From NCBI GenBank assembly GCA_009784305.1, contig WRBZ01000009.1:1-13076 (forward strand): a DNA stretch of 13,076 nt. Reading direction: 5' to 3'. The notes under the pieces were generated by a model. That model did not search any database and was not told the origin of the DNA. It was given only the letters and a program-made list of their open reading frames with translations. A program made the position numbers and the translations under genes. The DNA comes from Synergistaceae bacterium. Its GTDB lineage: Bacteria; Synergistota; Synergistia; Synergistales; Aminobacteriaceae. The first letter of the stretch is position 1, and each line of letters starts with the position of its first letter. Positions 7,400 to 13,076 of the stretch are shown here, piece by piece.

Positions 7400-8587
7400 A
7401 TGAAGATGGATTTTCGCAGACCTGCTTCGCGCGATTTAATGACTAAAGAATACGGTTTTACATCTGAGCCGGAGCAAAACGAGGACTATAAATTTCACGT
7501 AGTTTGTTTTCGTGATGTGAAACGGTTGGTGAGTGAACAGCACGCCGTATCTAAACTATTGGCTCCGGATTTTCTCGAATCGGCGCGTCAGTTTCCTGGA
7601 GCAGATGACAATTTTCCAATCTTCTTCTATTTGTCGCATGGAGAAAGAATTTGCGCGTACATGCGCGCCATTCCCGATCTATTAACCATAGACGGCAAAG
7701 ACAGGCAATGGGCTTGGACGGGAGACAACTATACGTACCCACAATTTCGCAGGAGGGGATTGTCAACACGACTGCAGCAAACAGCAACGCAATATTTTCA
7801 CAATTTAGGAATCGGCCGCGGTTCAGTTAATTCTACTGAAATAACTCAACGTATTTTTAAAAAATTGAGATTCACACAGATGGGATACGCGAAACGATTT
7901 TTGATGTTACGCACAGTAGCGCCATTATTGGAAGTGAAGATTTCACGGCAGACATTGCGAAATATTGTTGCGAAAGTATTGAATCCCATAATTGGTTTCG
8001 CTTCTTGGTGTGTGCGAAGCCGTAATAAAATTTCGCTTGGACACACGGCTTGCCGCCGGATAACAGATTTCTCTGATCAGCAATTTCAGGAATTGTTGGA
8101 ACGAATTGCATCGAAACAATCACTGCATTTTGGAATACATATTGATTATTTACGGCGTAAATTTGAAGTAGCGGGAAAAAACGGCATGATGTCGGCGTGG
8201 CTGATTTCGGAGAAAAAAACCGGTGAAAGTCTGGCATATATGATTCTGAAGGAGCGGTTTCAGAACAAGCCGTTGGCGGAAAAATACCATGGTTTTCAAT
8301 TGATGTCGCTGGTGGATTACGCATTAGTCAGCAACGATACTGGAAATTCGACAGCACTGGTGTCTCATTGCCTGGAATTGTTTTTTGCAAGCAACTGCAG
8401 CGTGCTGGAAATCATTTCAAATAAAAAGTATTTACACAGGGCTGCTGTTTGTCGCGGATTAGTACCTGTAGGAAAAGGGATGTCGTTTAATTATTCTGTT
8501 CCGGCAAGCTGGCAATGGGGTACTGAGCAGTCACAACTCGAAAAATGGCCATTAACCAGTTTCTGTGGCGACGTCTTTAAGTTGTGA
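7400..8587 (+). CDS. Two-domain GNAT-family acyltransferase
   Basis: The 395-residue protein contains an N-terminal GNAT domain (about residues 30-175) with the acyl-CoA pyrophosphate loop FRRRGLSTRL (116-125) after the beta-4 strand, then GSVNSTEITQRIFKKLRFTQ (141-160), the usual asparagine-to-phenylalanine region ending in KLGF-like KLRF. A second alpha/beta region (about 220-395) has the layout of a degenerate GNAT copy and ends with a W-P-L-T-S-F-C-G-D stretch typical of the C-termini of such proteins. It probably transfers an acetyl or other acyl group from CoA to an amino sugar; the substrate is unknown. The ATG at 7400 has only a weak GAG 5 nt upstream and lies 17 nt after the ATP-grasp stop, so it is probably translated from the same message. 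An alternative ATG at 7439 has no ribosome binding site. The gene converges on the hexapeptide acyltransferase gene, with 68 nt between them and no clear terminator. Confidence 0.72.
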   Translation: MKMDFRRPASRDLMTKEYGFTSEPEQNEDYKFHVVCFRDVKRLVSEQHAVSKLLAPDFLESARQFPGADDNFPIFFYLSHGERICAYMRAIPDLLTIDGKDRQWAWTGDNYTYPQFRRRGLSTRLQQTATQYFHNLGIGRGSVNSTEITQRIFKKLRFTQMGYAKRFLMLRTVAPLLEVKISRQTLRNIVAKVLNPIIGFASWCVRSRNKISLGHTACRRITDFSDQQFQELLERIASKQSLHFGIHIDYLRRKFEVAGKNGMMSAWLISEKKTGESLAYMILKERFQNKPLAEKYHGFQLMSLVDYALVSNDTGNSTALVSHCLELFFASNCSVLEIISNKKYLHRAAVCRGLVPVGKGMSFNYSVPASWQWGTEQSQLEKWPLTSFCGDVFKL

Positions 8588-8655
8588 CTTTACCTGACTA
8601 CTGCTTTAAAAAGGGATAATTGATAAGCCGTCACATCCGTCACTATAGACAGATT

Positions 8656-9210
8656 CTAATTATATCCCCATGTGTCTTTTAGCAATTCTATTTCTTCTAA
8701 CTTATCTTTTTCCGTCTTTTTCTTTTCTCCCTTTCCAGGATGCAAGTAAGTAGTAAAAACAGGTTTTTCTTTTATATATTTTTCTTGTTTTCTATTATAA
8801 TCCTCCATGCTCATAATGACTCTTGCAGGATTACCCGCAACAATTGAACCCGCTGGTATATCTTTTGTAACAACCGATCCTGCTCCAATAATGCAGTCAT
8901 CTCCAATTCTTACATTTGGCATGATGAGGCTATGATACCCGATAAAACATCGATTGCCTATCGTAACACGTCCGATTTTCGCTTTTCTAAACGTGCGTAC
9001 CGGGCTGGAATCATGTGCTAATATACTACAATATGTTAGAACGCATCTTTCTCCTATTTCTATTAAATACCCTCTTTCCCAATCCAACTGAACATCACCT
9101 AATAAGCGAGTTCTTTTGCCTATTTTAACTCCATTTCTTCTATATATATCTGCACGGTTCATCAACCTGAGTTTTTTTGCGACCTGTAAAAAAAACGACT
9201 TTATACTCAT
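8656..9210 (-). CDS. Left-handed beta-helix O-acyltransferase
   Basis: This 184-residue protein belongs to the hexapeptide-repeat acyltransferases (WbbJ/CatB/maltose acetyltransferase type). Imperfect six-residue turns such as IGKRTR, IEIGER, VTIGNR and VRIGDD build the beta helix (about residues 29-130). H66 in ILAHDSS is the likely catalytic base, and the C-terminal part carries IGAGSVVTKDIPAGSIVAGNPA (108-129), the classic acyl-CoA binding end of the helix. A lysine- and glutamate-rich tail follows. It should O-acetylate a sugar of the glycan, working as a trimer in the cytoplasm. The start at 9210 overlaps the wecB stop as ATGA, and GGAGGG lies 7 nt upstream inside wecB. An ATG at 9225 would lose that site. 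It is the last gene of the glycosyltransferase-wecB-acyltransferase operon. Confidence 0.85.
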   Translation of the reverse strand: MSIKSFFLQVAKKLRLMNRADIYRRNGVKIGKRTRLLGDVQLDWERGYLIEIGERCVLTYCSILAHDSSPVRTFRKAKIGRVTIGNRCFIGYHSLIMPNVRIGDDCIIGAGSVVTKDIPAGSIVAGNPARVIMSMEDYNRKQEKYIKEKPVFTTYLHPGKGEKKKTEKDKLEEIELLKDTWGYN

Positions 9211-9222
9211 GATGTTTCCCTC
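9207..9222 (-). promoter_or_regulatory. ATGA stop-start overlap with internal ribosome site
   Basis: On the minus strand GGAGGG AAACATC ATGA joins the end of wecB to the start of the acyltransferase: the TGA stop of wecB shares three bases with the next ATG. The strong Shine-Dalgarno lies inside wecB codons, so the two genes are probably translationally coupled. Confidence 0.75.
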
Positions 9223-10337
9223 CATAGATTTCTTATGATTTCCACGATTTGTATGCTCGATGTCCCGTCCCCGTAGGGATTAACAATGTCCGCCATTTTA
9301 TTATAGGCAGTTTCGTTTTCGAGCAGTTCACGTATTGAGGCAATGAGACAGGCGTAATCAGTTCCGACAATTTTCGCCGTTCCCGCTTCTATTCCTTCCG
9401 GCCGCTCTGTCACTTCCCGCATAACTAATACAGGTTTGCCAAGAGCGGGCGCTTCCTCCTGTATTCCGCCTGAATCCGTCAGCACCAAAAAACATTTTTC
9501 CATAAGCCATATCAGATACGGGTAATCAAGCGGCTCTGTCAGAAATATATTTTCTTTATTGCCCAGAATCCGGTTAATTGGTTCACGTACATTAGGGTTG
9601 AAATGTACGGGGTAGATAAACTGTATGTCTTTATATTCCCGGGCGATATACGCTATCGCCCTGCAAATGTTTTCAAGTCCTCCGCCAAAACTTTCCCGTC
9701 GGTGTCCCGTTACGAGAATCGTCCGTTTCGACCGATCCAGAAACGAAAAATATCTTTCGTATATATCTTCAGTACCATTTTTAATAATATCCAATCCAAG
9801 GTAAAGAGCGTCAATTACGGTATTGCCTACCATATATACATTTCTTTTTATGCCCTCATCCTGCAGATTCTGGACAGCACGATTCGTGGGAGCGAAATGG
9901 TAATCCGCGATATGACCGGTAATAATACGATTAATTTCTTCGGGATAAGGTGAATACTTATTGCCCGTTCTCAAACCGGCTTCAAGGTGCGCTACCGGAA
10001 CACGACTGTAAAAACTTGCCAGAGATCCCGCCATTACCGATGTTGTATCACCCTGCACAAAAACCAAATCCGGGTTGGCTTCATTCAAAACGTCGCTCAA
10101 CCCCGTCAGGCACCTTGCAGTAATATCAAACAATGTTTGATTGGACGACATTAGATTGAGATCATAATCACTTTGGATATCGAAAAATTTGTTCGTCTGG
10201 TCAAGCATCTGGCGATGTTGCCCGGTAAGGCATATTTTTGTAACGAACGTATCGGTATCTTTTCTGAATTCCCTGATAAGCGGCGCCATTTTTATTGCCT
10301 CTGGCCTGGTGCCGTAAATAAATAATATGGTTTTCAT
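9207..10337 (-). CDS. wecB: UDP-N-acetylglucosamine 2-epimerase, non-hydrolysing
   Basis: The 376-residue product is a clear WecB/MnaA homologue, interconverting UDP-GlcNAc and UDP-ManNAc in the cytoplasm to feed ManNAc or a derivative into the glycan. The N-terminal GTRPEAIKMAPL (residues 9-20), QGDTTS (95-100, D97), HLEAGLRTG (117-125, E119), YPEEINR (131-137, E133/E134) and GHRRE (211-215, H212) are the conserved catalytic and UDP-binding residues. TDSGGIQEEAPALGKPVL (287-304) and RPEGIEAGT (312-320) form the C-terminal nucleotide site. Length is normal. I chose the ATG at 10337 because GCAGAGG lies about 6 nt upstream and homologues begin at this MKTI. An ATG at 10376 would overlap the upstream glycosyltransferase. 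The gap to that gene is 19 nt, so both share an operon. Confidence 0.95.
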   Translation of the reverse strand: MKTILFIYGTRPEAIKMAPLIREFRKDTDTFVTKICLTGQHRQMLDQTNKFFDIQSDYDLNLMSSNQTLFDITARCLTGLSDVLNEANPDLVFVQGDTTSVMAGSLASFYSRVPVAHLEAGLRTGNKYSPYPEEINRIITGHIADYHFAPTNRAVQNLQDEGIKRNVYMVGNTVIDALYLGLDIIKNGTEDIYERYFSFLDRSKRTILVTGHRRESFGGGLENICRAIAYIAREYKDIQFIYPVHFNPNVREPINRILGNKENIFLTEPLDYPYLIWLMEKCFLVLTDSGGIQEEAPALGKPVLVMREVTERPEGIEAGTAKIVGTDYACLIASIRELLENETAYNKMADIVNPYGDGTSSIQIVEIIRNLWRETS

Positions 10338-10356
10338 TTTGCCTCTGCATTCTGAA

Positions 10357-11436
10357 TCATTTACTGAACAATTCATTCAAACTCTGTATATAATCATCCC
10401 AGTATAGGGAATTCAGTGAGTTATATTTCTTTATGTCGGCGATTTTGTCAGGTAGTATATTTTTATCATTAAGTATTTTAAGGAAGTAATTTCTGATAGC
10501 ATCCGTTTTATACGGGTCAACGGCAAACCCTATATTTTGATCAACGACAAAACGTCCGAGTTCCGTACCGTCTGCAAAAACAGCAGGTTTTTCAAATACA
10601 AGACTTTCAAAAAATTTATTCGATATTGCATATTTTACGTTATAATCCTTATTGGGATACACTGCCCAGACAATGTCGGATAGATCATAGATACATTTTA
10701 TATCTTCATAGTCATATTGACCAAAAAAATATACGTTTGCGTATTCCTTTGAAAAATCGTACAGTAGTTGATAATCACGTCCTTCACCAAAGAACAATAC
10801 ATCTATTGGAAGATTATCCACGGCAATTATAAGGTTGCGCATACAATCAAAATATCTAAGCGTTCCGATAAACGATATTTTAAGCCGATCTGAATCGTGA
10901 AAAAACCGGGCGGCTTTATCTGTAAGAGCGGTACGAAAAGGTTTATTTTCTATAACGTGGACAGGTCTACGGTAAAAAGAGTATAAGTCTTTATAAAATC
11001 TTGAAGCCAGAAGAATGCAGTCTGCTTTTTTTAATGCCATCCTTTCAATCAACCGGAGGATGTGCAAAACGATGCCGCTTCCGGCAGTGGGTATATCAAG
11101 GTTTTCATACACCAGCTTTACCCCTTTTGGTTTTATCAGGGCGGCTGTGACCAGCATAGGCCAGTGAGAAGCAATAATACAGTCAGGTTTTATTTGATTA
11201 AGACGCTTTTTTATATATGAAGAATATGAAAACATCTTCATCAGCTTTCCAAAAAGATCGCCATACGGTACGGCGGCAGTGTAAAAAAATTCCGTCCAGT
11301 TTTCATTTGCAGCAACCATACGGTTGTCCCTGTTCCAGGTAATGACGAATCGCTCGAACCCTGACAGAGACAGCAGGATTTTTGTATTACGGTTATTTAT
11401 CGGATATGACGTATCAAGAAGGACTATTTTCTTCAT
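10357..11436 (-). CDS. GT-B (GT4-like) glycosyltransferase
   Basis: The 359-residue protein shows a GT-B arrangement. The N-terminal half has KPDCIIASHWPMLV (residues 83-96) and LVYENLDIPTAGSG (108-121), a glycosyltransferase-4-like acceptor domain. The C-terminal half has ISFIGTLRYFD (187-197), FFGEGRDYQLL (215-225) and ISNKFFESLVFEKPAVFAD (271-289), the donor nucleotide-binding helix. Only one glutamate of the usual EX7E pair is visible (E277), which several GT4-related branches also show. It probably adds one sugar to the growing glycan on the cytoplasmic face. The ATG at 11436 has no good Shine-Dalgarno; a small upstream frame overlaps it by 23 nt and could couple its translation. It heads the operon with wecB. 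Confidence 0.72.
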   Translation of the reverse strand: MKKIVLLDTSYPINNRNTKILLSLSGFERFVITWNRDNRMVAANENWTEFFYTAAVPYGDLFGKLMKMFSYSSYIKKRLNQIKPDCIIASHWPMLVTAALIKPKGVKLVYENLDIPTAGSGIVLHILRLIERMALKKADCILLASRFYKDLYSFYRRPVHVIENKPFRTALTDKAARFFHDSDRLKISFIGTLRYFDCMRNLIIAVDNLPIDVLFFGEGRDYQLLYDFSKEYANVYFFGQYDYEDIKCIYDLSDIVWAVYPNKDYNVKYAISNKFFESLVFEKPAVFADGTELGRFVVDQNIGFAVDPYKTDAIRNYFLKILNDKNILPDKIADIKKYNSLNSLYWDDYIQSLNELFSK

Positions 11437-11533
11437 TAGGCATTACACTTTTAATAAGACAATATCCGTGGAACATATTCTTCATATTCCCTACTGCTGC
11501 CAGATATCCCAAATTGTTAATAATACACGCCAT
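11414..11533 (-). CDS. Possible small upstream ORF overlapping glycosyltransferase start
   Basis: A 39-codon minus-strand frame starts at ATG 11533 with a weak AAGAG 5 nt upstream and ends 23 nt inside the glycosyltransferase gene. The same frame stays open further upstream, to a TGA at 11657-11659, giving about 80 sense codons, with a GTG at 11584 as another start. I do not recognise the product. It could be a true leader peptide gene, the tail of a lost gene, or chance; overlap with a gene that lacks its own ribosome site is the only support beyond openness. Confidence 0.22.
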   Translation of the reverse strand: MACIINNLGYLAAVGNMKNMFHGYCLIKSVMPNEENSPS

Positions 11534-11546
11534 GTCAACTCTTTTT

Positions 11547-11558
11547 TGCGCCGGCGCA
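11547..11558. repeat. 12-bp perfect palindrome TGCGCCGGCGCA
   Basis: A perfect 12-bp palindrome lies in the 270-nt divergent region between the glycosyltransferase-wecB operon and the GT4 gene. It is next to a six-T run on its 5' side (plus strand), so the homopolymer is on the wrong side for an intrinsic terminator in either direction. It could be an operator or a simple cruciform-prone site. Confidence 0.4.
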
Positions 11559-11589
11559 GGCTGACAGTCGTATTCACAGAACACAAATC

Positions 11590-11617
11590 TTGATTTTACC
11601 GCTGAATTCGATAAAAT
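11590..11617 (+). promoter_or_regulatory. Candidate promoter for the GT4 gene at 11707
   Basis: TTGATT (11590-11595) and TAAAAT (11612-11617) are spaced by 16 nt on the plus strand, matching the sigma-70 consensus at four and five positions. Transcription would begin near 11624 and leave an 80-nt leader. The region is the only upstream sequence this gene has. Confidence 0.35.
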
Positions 11618-11706
11618 TGTACAGTTTTTTAATGGAATAGAGCTTTTTGAGAGCTTTCAGGTACCGATGGTTTGCCTGCGGAAGGTATGAGCGAAACGAG
11701 AAGATT

Positions 11707-12906
11707 ATGAACGATAAAATCCGGGTGCTTAGTATTTCTTCGATGTTTCCCAATTTGCGAATGCCGGTTCACGCGCAATTCGTCAAACAACGACTGGATG
11801 CCCTGTCACAATACGTTGATTTAACCGTGATTTCACCCATTCCGTGGTTTCCCGGCGAAAAACTGATCTCCAGGTATTGTAACCGGCATGAAATCCCTAT
11901 CGCCACGAATCAAAACTACTATCCGACTTTTTTTCCGAAATTTTTTTCCATTCCGGCGATTCTTAAGCCTTTGGAAGGCTTATTTATGGCTTACTCCGTA
12001 TACGCATGGGTTCGAAAATATAACAAGCCAGATAATTTTGACCTGATTGATTGTCATCTGGGGTTTCCAGACGGTTATGCCGGAGCGCTGCTGGCTAAAA
12101 TATTGAAAAAGCCTTTTGTGGTAACACTCCGCGGTCACGATATAAATGAACTATATAAATACCCGATCCGTATTCGACAGGTTATTTTTGCTCTTCGCAA
12201 ATGCAGCCGCTTTTTTGGCGTTTCGCAGGCATTGGTTGATGGCGCCGTCAAACTCGGCGCTCCCGCAGAGAAAGGTTGCCGTAGCGCCAATGGAGTGGAT
12301 TCCAGGCGATTTTTCCCATCCGACCGGCAGGTTACCCAAACGCAGCTTGGTCTTGATCCGCAATTGCAATACATGGTTTCCGTTTCCCATATTGTAAAAC
12401 GCAAGGGGAACGATATCCTGATTCGCGCGCTTGCGATTTTAAGGAAAAAGGGGTATTCCAAGCTTAGGTATATTATTGTAGGCGCCGGGGGCAACGAAGA
12501 AGGAGATTTTTCCGGATTCCTGAAAAAACTTGCGGCCGAACTGGGCGTTTCCGAATATATTCATTGGATCGGCGCAGTTGAAAACACAAAATTGCACCGG
12601 TATTATTCTGCGGCTGATATCAGTTGCCTGGCCAGTGAAAAGGAAGGCTGGCCGAATGTGATACTTGAATCAATGGCCTGTGGAACGCCTGTTGTCGCTC
12701 ACTCTACCTGGGGCGTTCCTGAAATAATTACCTCGGAAAATCTTGGTTTTCTTGTGGAAAATCGCACTCCGGAAGCTTTCGCTGACGCCATTGAGCGAGG
12801 GCTTGCGAAAACCTGGGACAGGGACGCCATTGTCGCTTACGCGAAAGATCATTCATGGGACAATACGGCACAGGAACTGTTTAAACATTTTACTGAAATT
12901 GTTTGA
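11707..12906 (+). CDS. GT4-family glycosyltransferase
   Basis: The 399-residue protein is a standard retaining GT4 enzyme. The N-terminal domain begins RVLSISSMFPNLRMPVHAQF (residues 6-25 approximately), with TLRGHDINEL (140-149) and FFGVSQALVDGAV as acceptor-domain hallmarks. The donor domain has ANGVDSRRFFP (194-204), VSVSHIVKRKGNDILI (224-239), IIVGAGGNE and EGWPNVILESMACGTPVVA, where E313 and E321 form the EX7E pair that holds the sugar nucleotide. It transfers a hexose-type sugar, of unknown identity, during repeat-unit assembly on the inner leaflet. An in-frame TTG at 11647 would add 20 residues of unlikely composition. The ATG at 11707 has only weak GAGAAG before it, but the fold starts there. 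The gene is divergent from the glycosyltransferase-wecB operon and converges with only 4 nt between stop codons on the right-edge partial gene. GC is intermediate. Confidence 0.9.
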   Translation: MNDKIRVLSISSMFPNLRMPVHAQFVKQRLDALSQYVDLTVISPIPWFPGEKLISRYCNRHEIPIATNQNYYPTFFPKFFSIPAILKPLEGLFMAYSVYAWVRKYNKPDNFDLIDCHLGFPDGYAGALLAKILKKPFVVTLRGHDINELYKYPIRIRQVIFALRKCSRFFGVSQALVDGAVKLGAPAEKGCRSANGVDSRRFFPSDRQVTQTQLGLDPQLQYMVSVSHIVKRKGNDILIRALAILRKKGYSKLRYIIVGAGGNEEGDFSGFLKKLAAELGVSEYIHWIGAVENTKLHRYYSAADISCLASEKEGWPNVILESMACGTPVVAHSTWGVPEIITSENLGFLVENRTPEAFADAIERGLAKTWDRDAIVAYAKDHSWDNTAQELFKHFTEIV

Positions 12907-12910
12907 GGTT

Positions 12911-13076
12911 TTACTCAGGGTTTCCTTGGCTCGGATATTTCATACCTGCGTTCCTTTCCGTCGGCTGCCATGCAATCGCCCGGTCTCCTTTTATATACCT
13001 GAAAAGAGCAACGGCGGCAGCCGAAACAGTGATGCCGAAAAACGCTGGAATGGCTATAATACGAGGGATATGTGTA
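12911..13076 (-). CDS. Membrane protein C-terminus, partial at right edge
   Basis: Only the last 54 codons of a minus-strand gene are visible, in the frame whose first whole codon ends at 13075; the start lies beyond the window. A hydrophobic segment rich in Ile, Ala, Val and Phe (about 20 residues) is followed by RYIKGDRAIAWQPTERN, a cytoplasmic tail whose G-D-R-x-I-x-W-x-P-T-x-R pattern recalls the ends of processive membrane GT2 glycosyltransferases. That assignment is tentative; it may be another membrane protein of the cluster. The TAA stop is 4 nt from the stop of the convergent GT4 gene. Confidence 0.5.
   Translation of the reverse strand, partial: THIPRIIAIPAFFGITVSAAAVALFRYIKGDRAIAWQPTERNAGMKYPSQGNPE

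Noticed and set aside
8588..8655. Terminator or small RNA between the convergent GNAT and acyltransferase genes
   Set aside because: I found only a short direct repeat (CCGTCAC at two places) and no stem with a T run.
9188..9195. T8 (A8 on the plus strand) near the start of the hexapeptide acyltransferase as a second contingency tract
   Set aside because: The reading frame is intact, and A/T runs of eight also occur elsewhere in these AT-rich genes (for example 3077-3084); there is no sign of frame disruption.

Overview
This window is part of a surface-polysaccharide (O-antigen, capsule or exopolysaccharide) biosynthesis and decoration locus in a bacterium. It has eleven complete or nearly complete genes, one of them frameshifted, plus a partial gene at the right edge. 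I see no rRNA, tRNA, CRISPR array, transposase or other taxonomic marker. The genes give no firm lineage. A spirochaete or another Gram-negative host is possible, but this is only a guess. Base composition is uneven by eye: roughly 30-40% GC in the ATP-grasp gene at 153-1259 and the glycosyltransferase at 2664-3812, and above 50% in the 5254-7382 block. Gene orientation also flips repeatedly. Both point to a mosaic locus assembled by horizontal exchange, as is usual for surface-glycan clusters.

Layout, left to right. Positions 1-152 are AT-rich without a gene. A minus-strand pair follows: a TupA-like ATP-grasp (1271-2164) feeding into a sugar-transfer-type ATP-grasp (153-1259). A 499-nt divergent spacer precedes a plus-strand GT4 glycosyltransferase (2664-3812), which converges on a minus-strand NodB/WalW-type polysaccharide deacetylase (3873-4829). 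After a 424-nt spacer comes a plus-strand trio: a FemAB/CelD-type acyltransferase (5254-6192), a second sugar-transfer-type ATP-grasp broken at a run of ten Gs (6307-7382), and a two-domain GNAT protein (7400-8587). A minus-strand operon follows, reading from right to left: a GT-B glycosyltransferase (10357-11436), wecB (9207-10337) and a hexapeptide-repeat O-acyltransferase (8656-9210). Last come a plus-strand GT4 glycosyltransferase (11707-12906) and, converging on it, the C-terminal end of a membrane protein (12911 to the right edge).

How the genes may work together (inference). WecB supplies UDP-ManNAc. Three GT-B glycosyltransferases add sugars to a lipid-linked or surface glycan. The deacetylase frees amino groups. 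Three ATP-grasp proteins, two GNAT-fold acyltransferases and one left-handed beta-helix acyltransferase could then decorate sugars with acyl or aminoacyl/peptidyl groups. Decoration enzymes are as numerous here as chain-building enzymes.

The observation most worth following is the G10 homopolymer inside the second ATP-grasp gene. As written it puts the two halves of one protein in different frames. One more G, or two fewer, would restore a 358- or 357-residue enzyme. This is what a phase-variable contingency locus looks like, but a homopolymer sequencing error would look identical.
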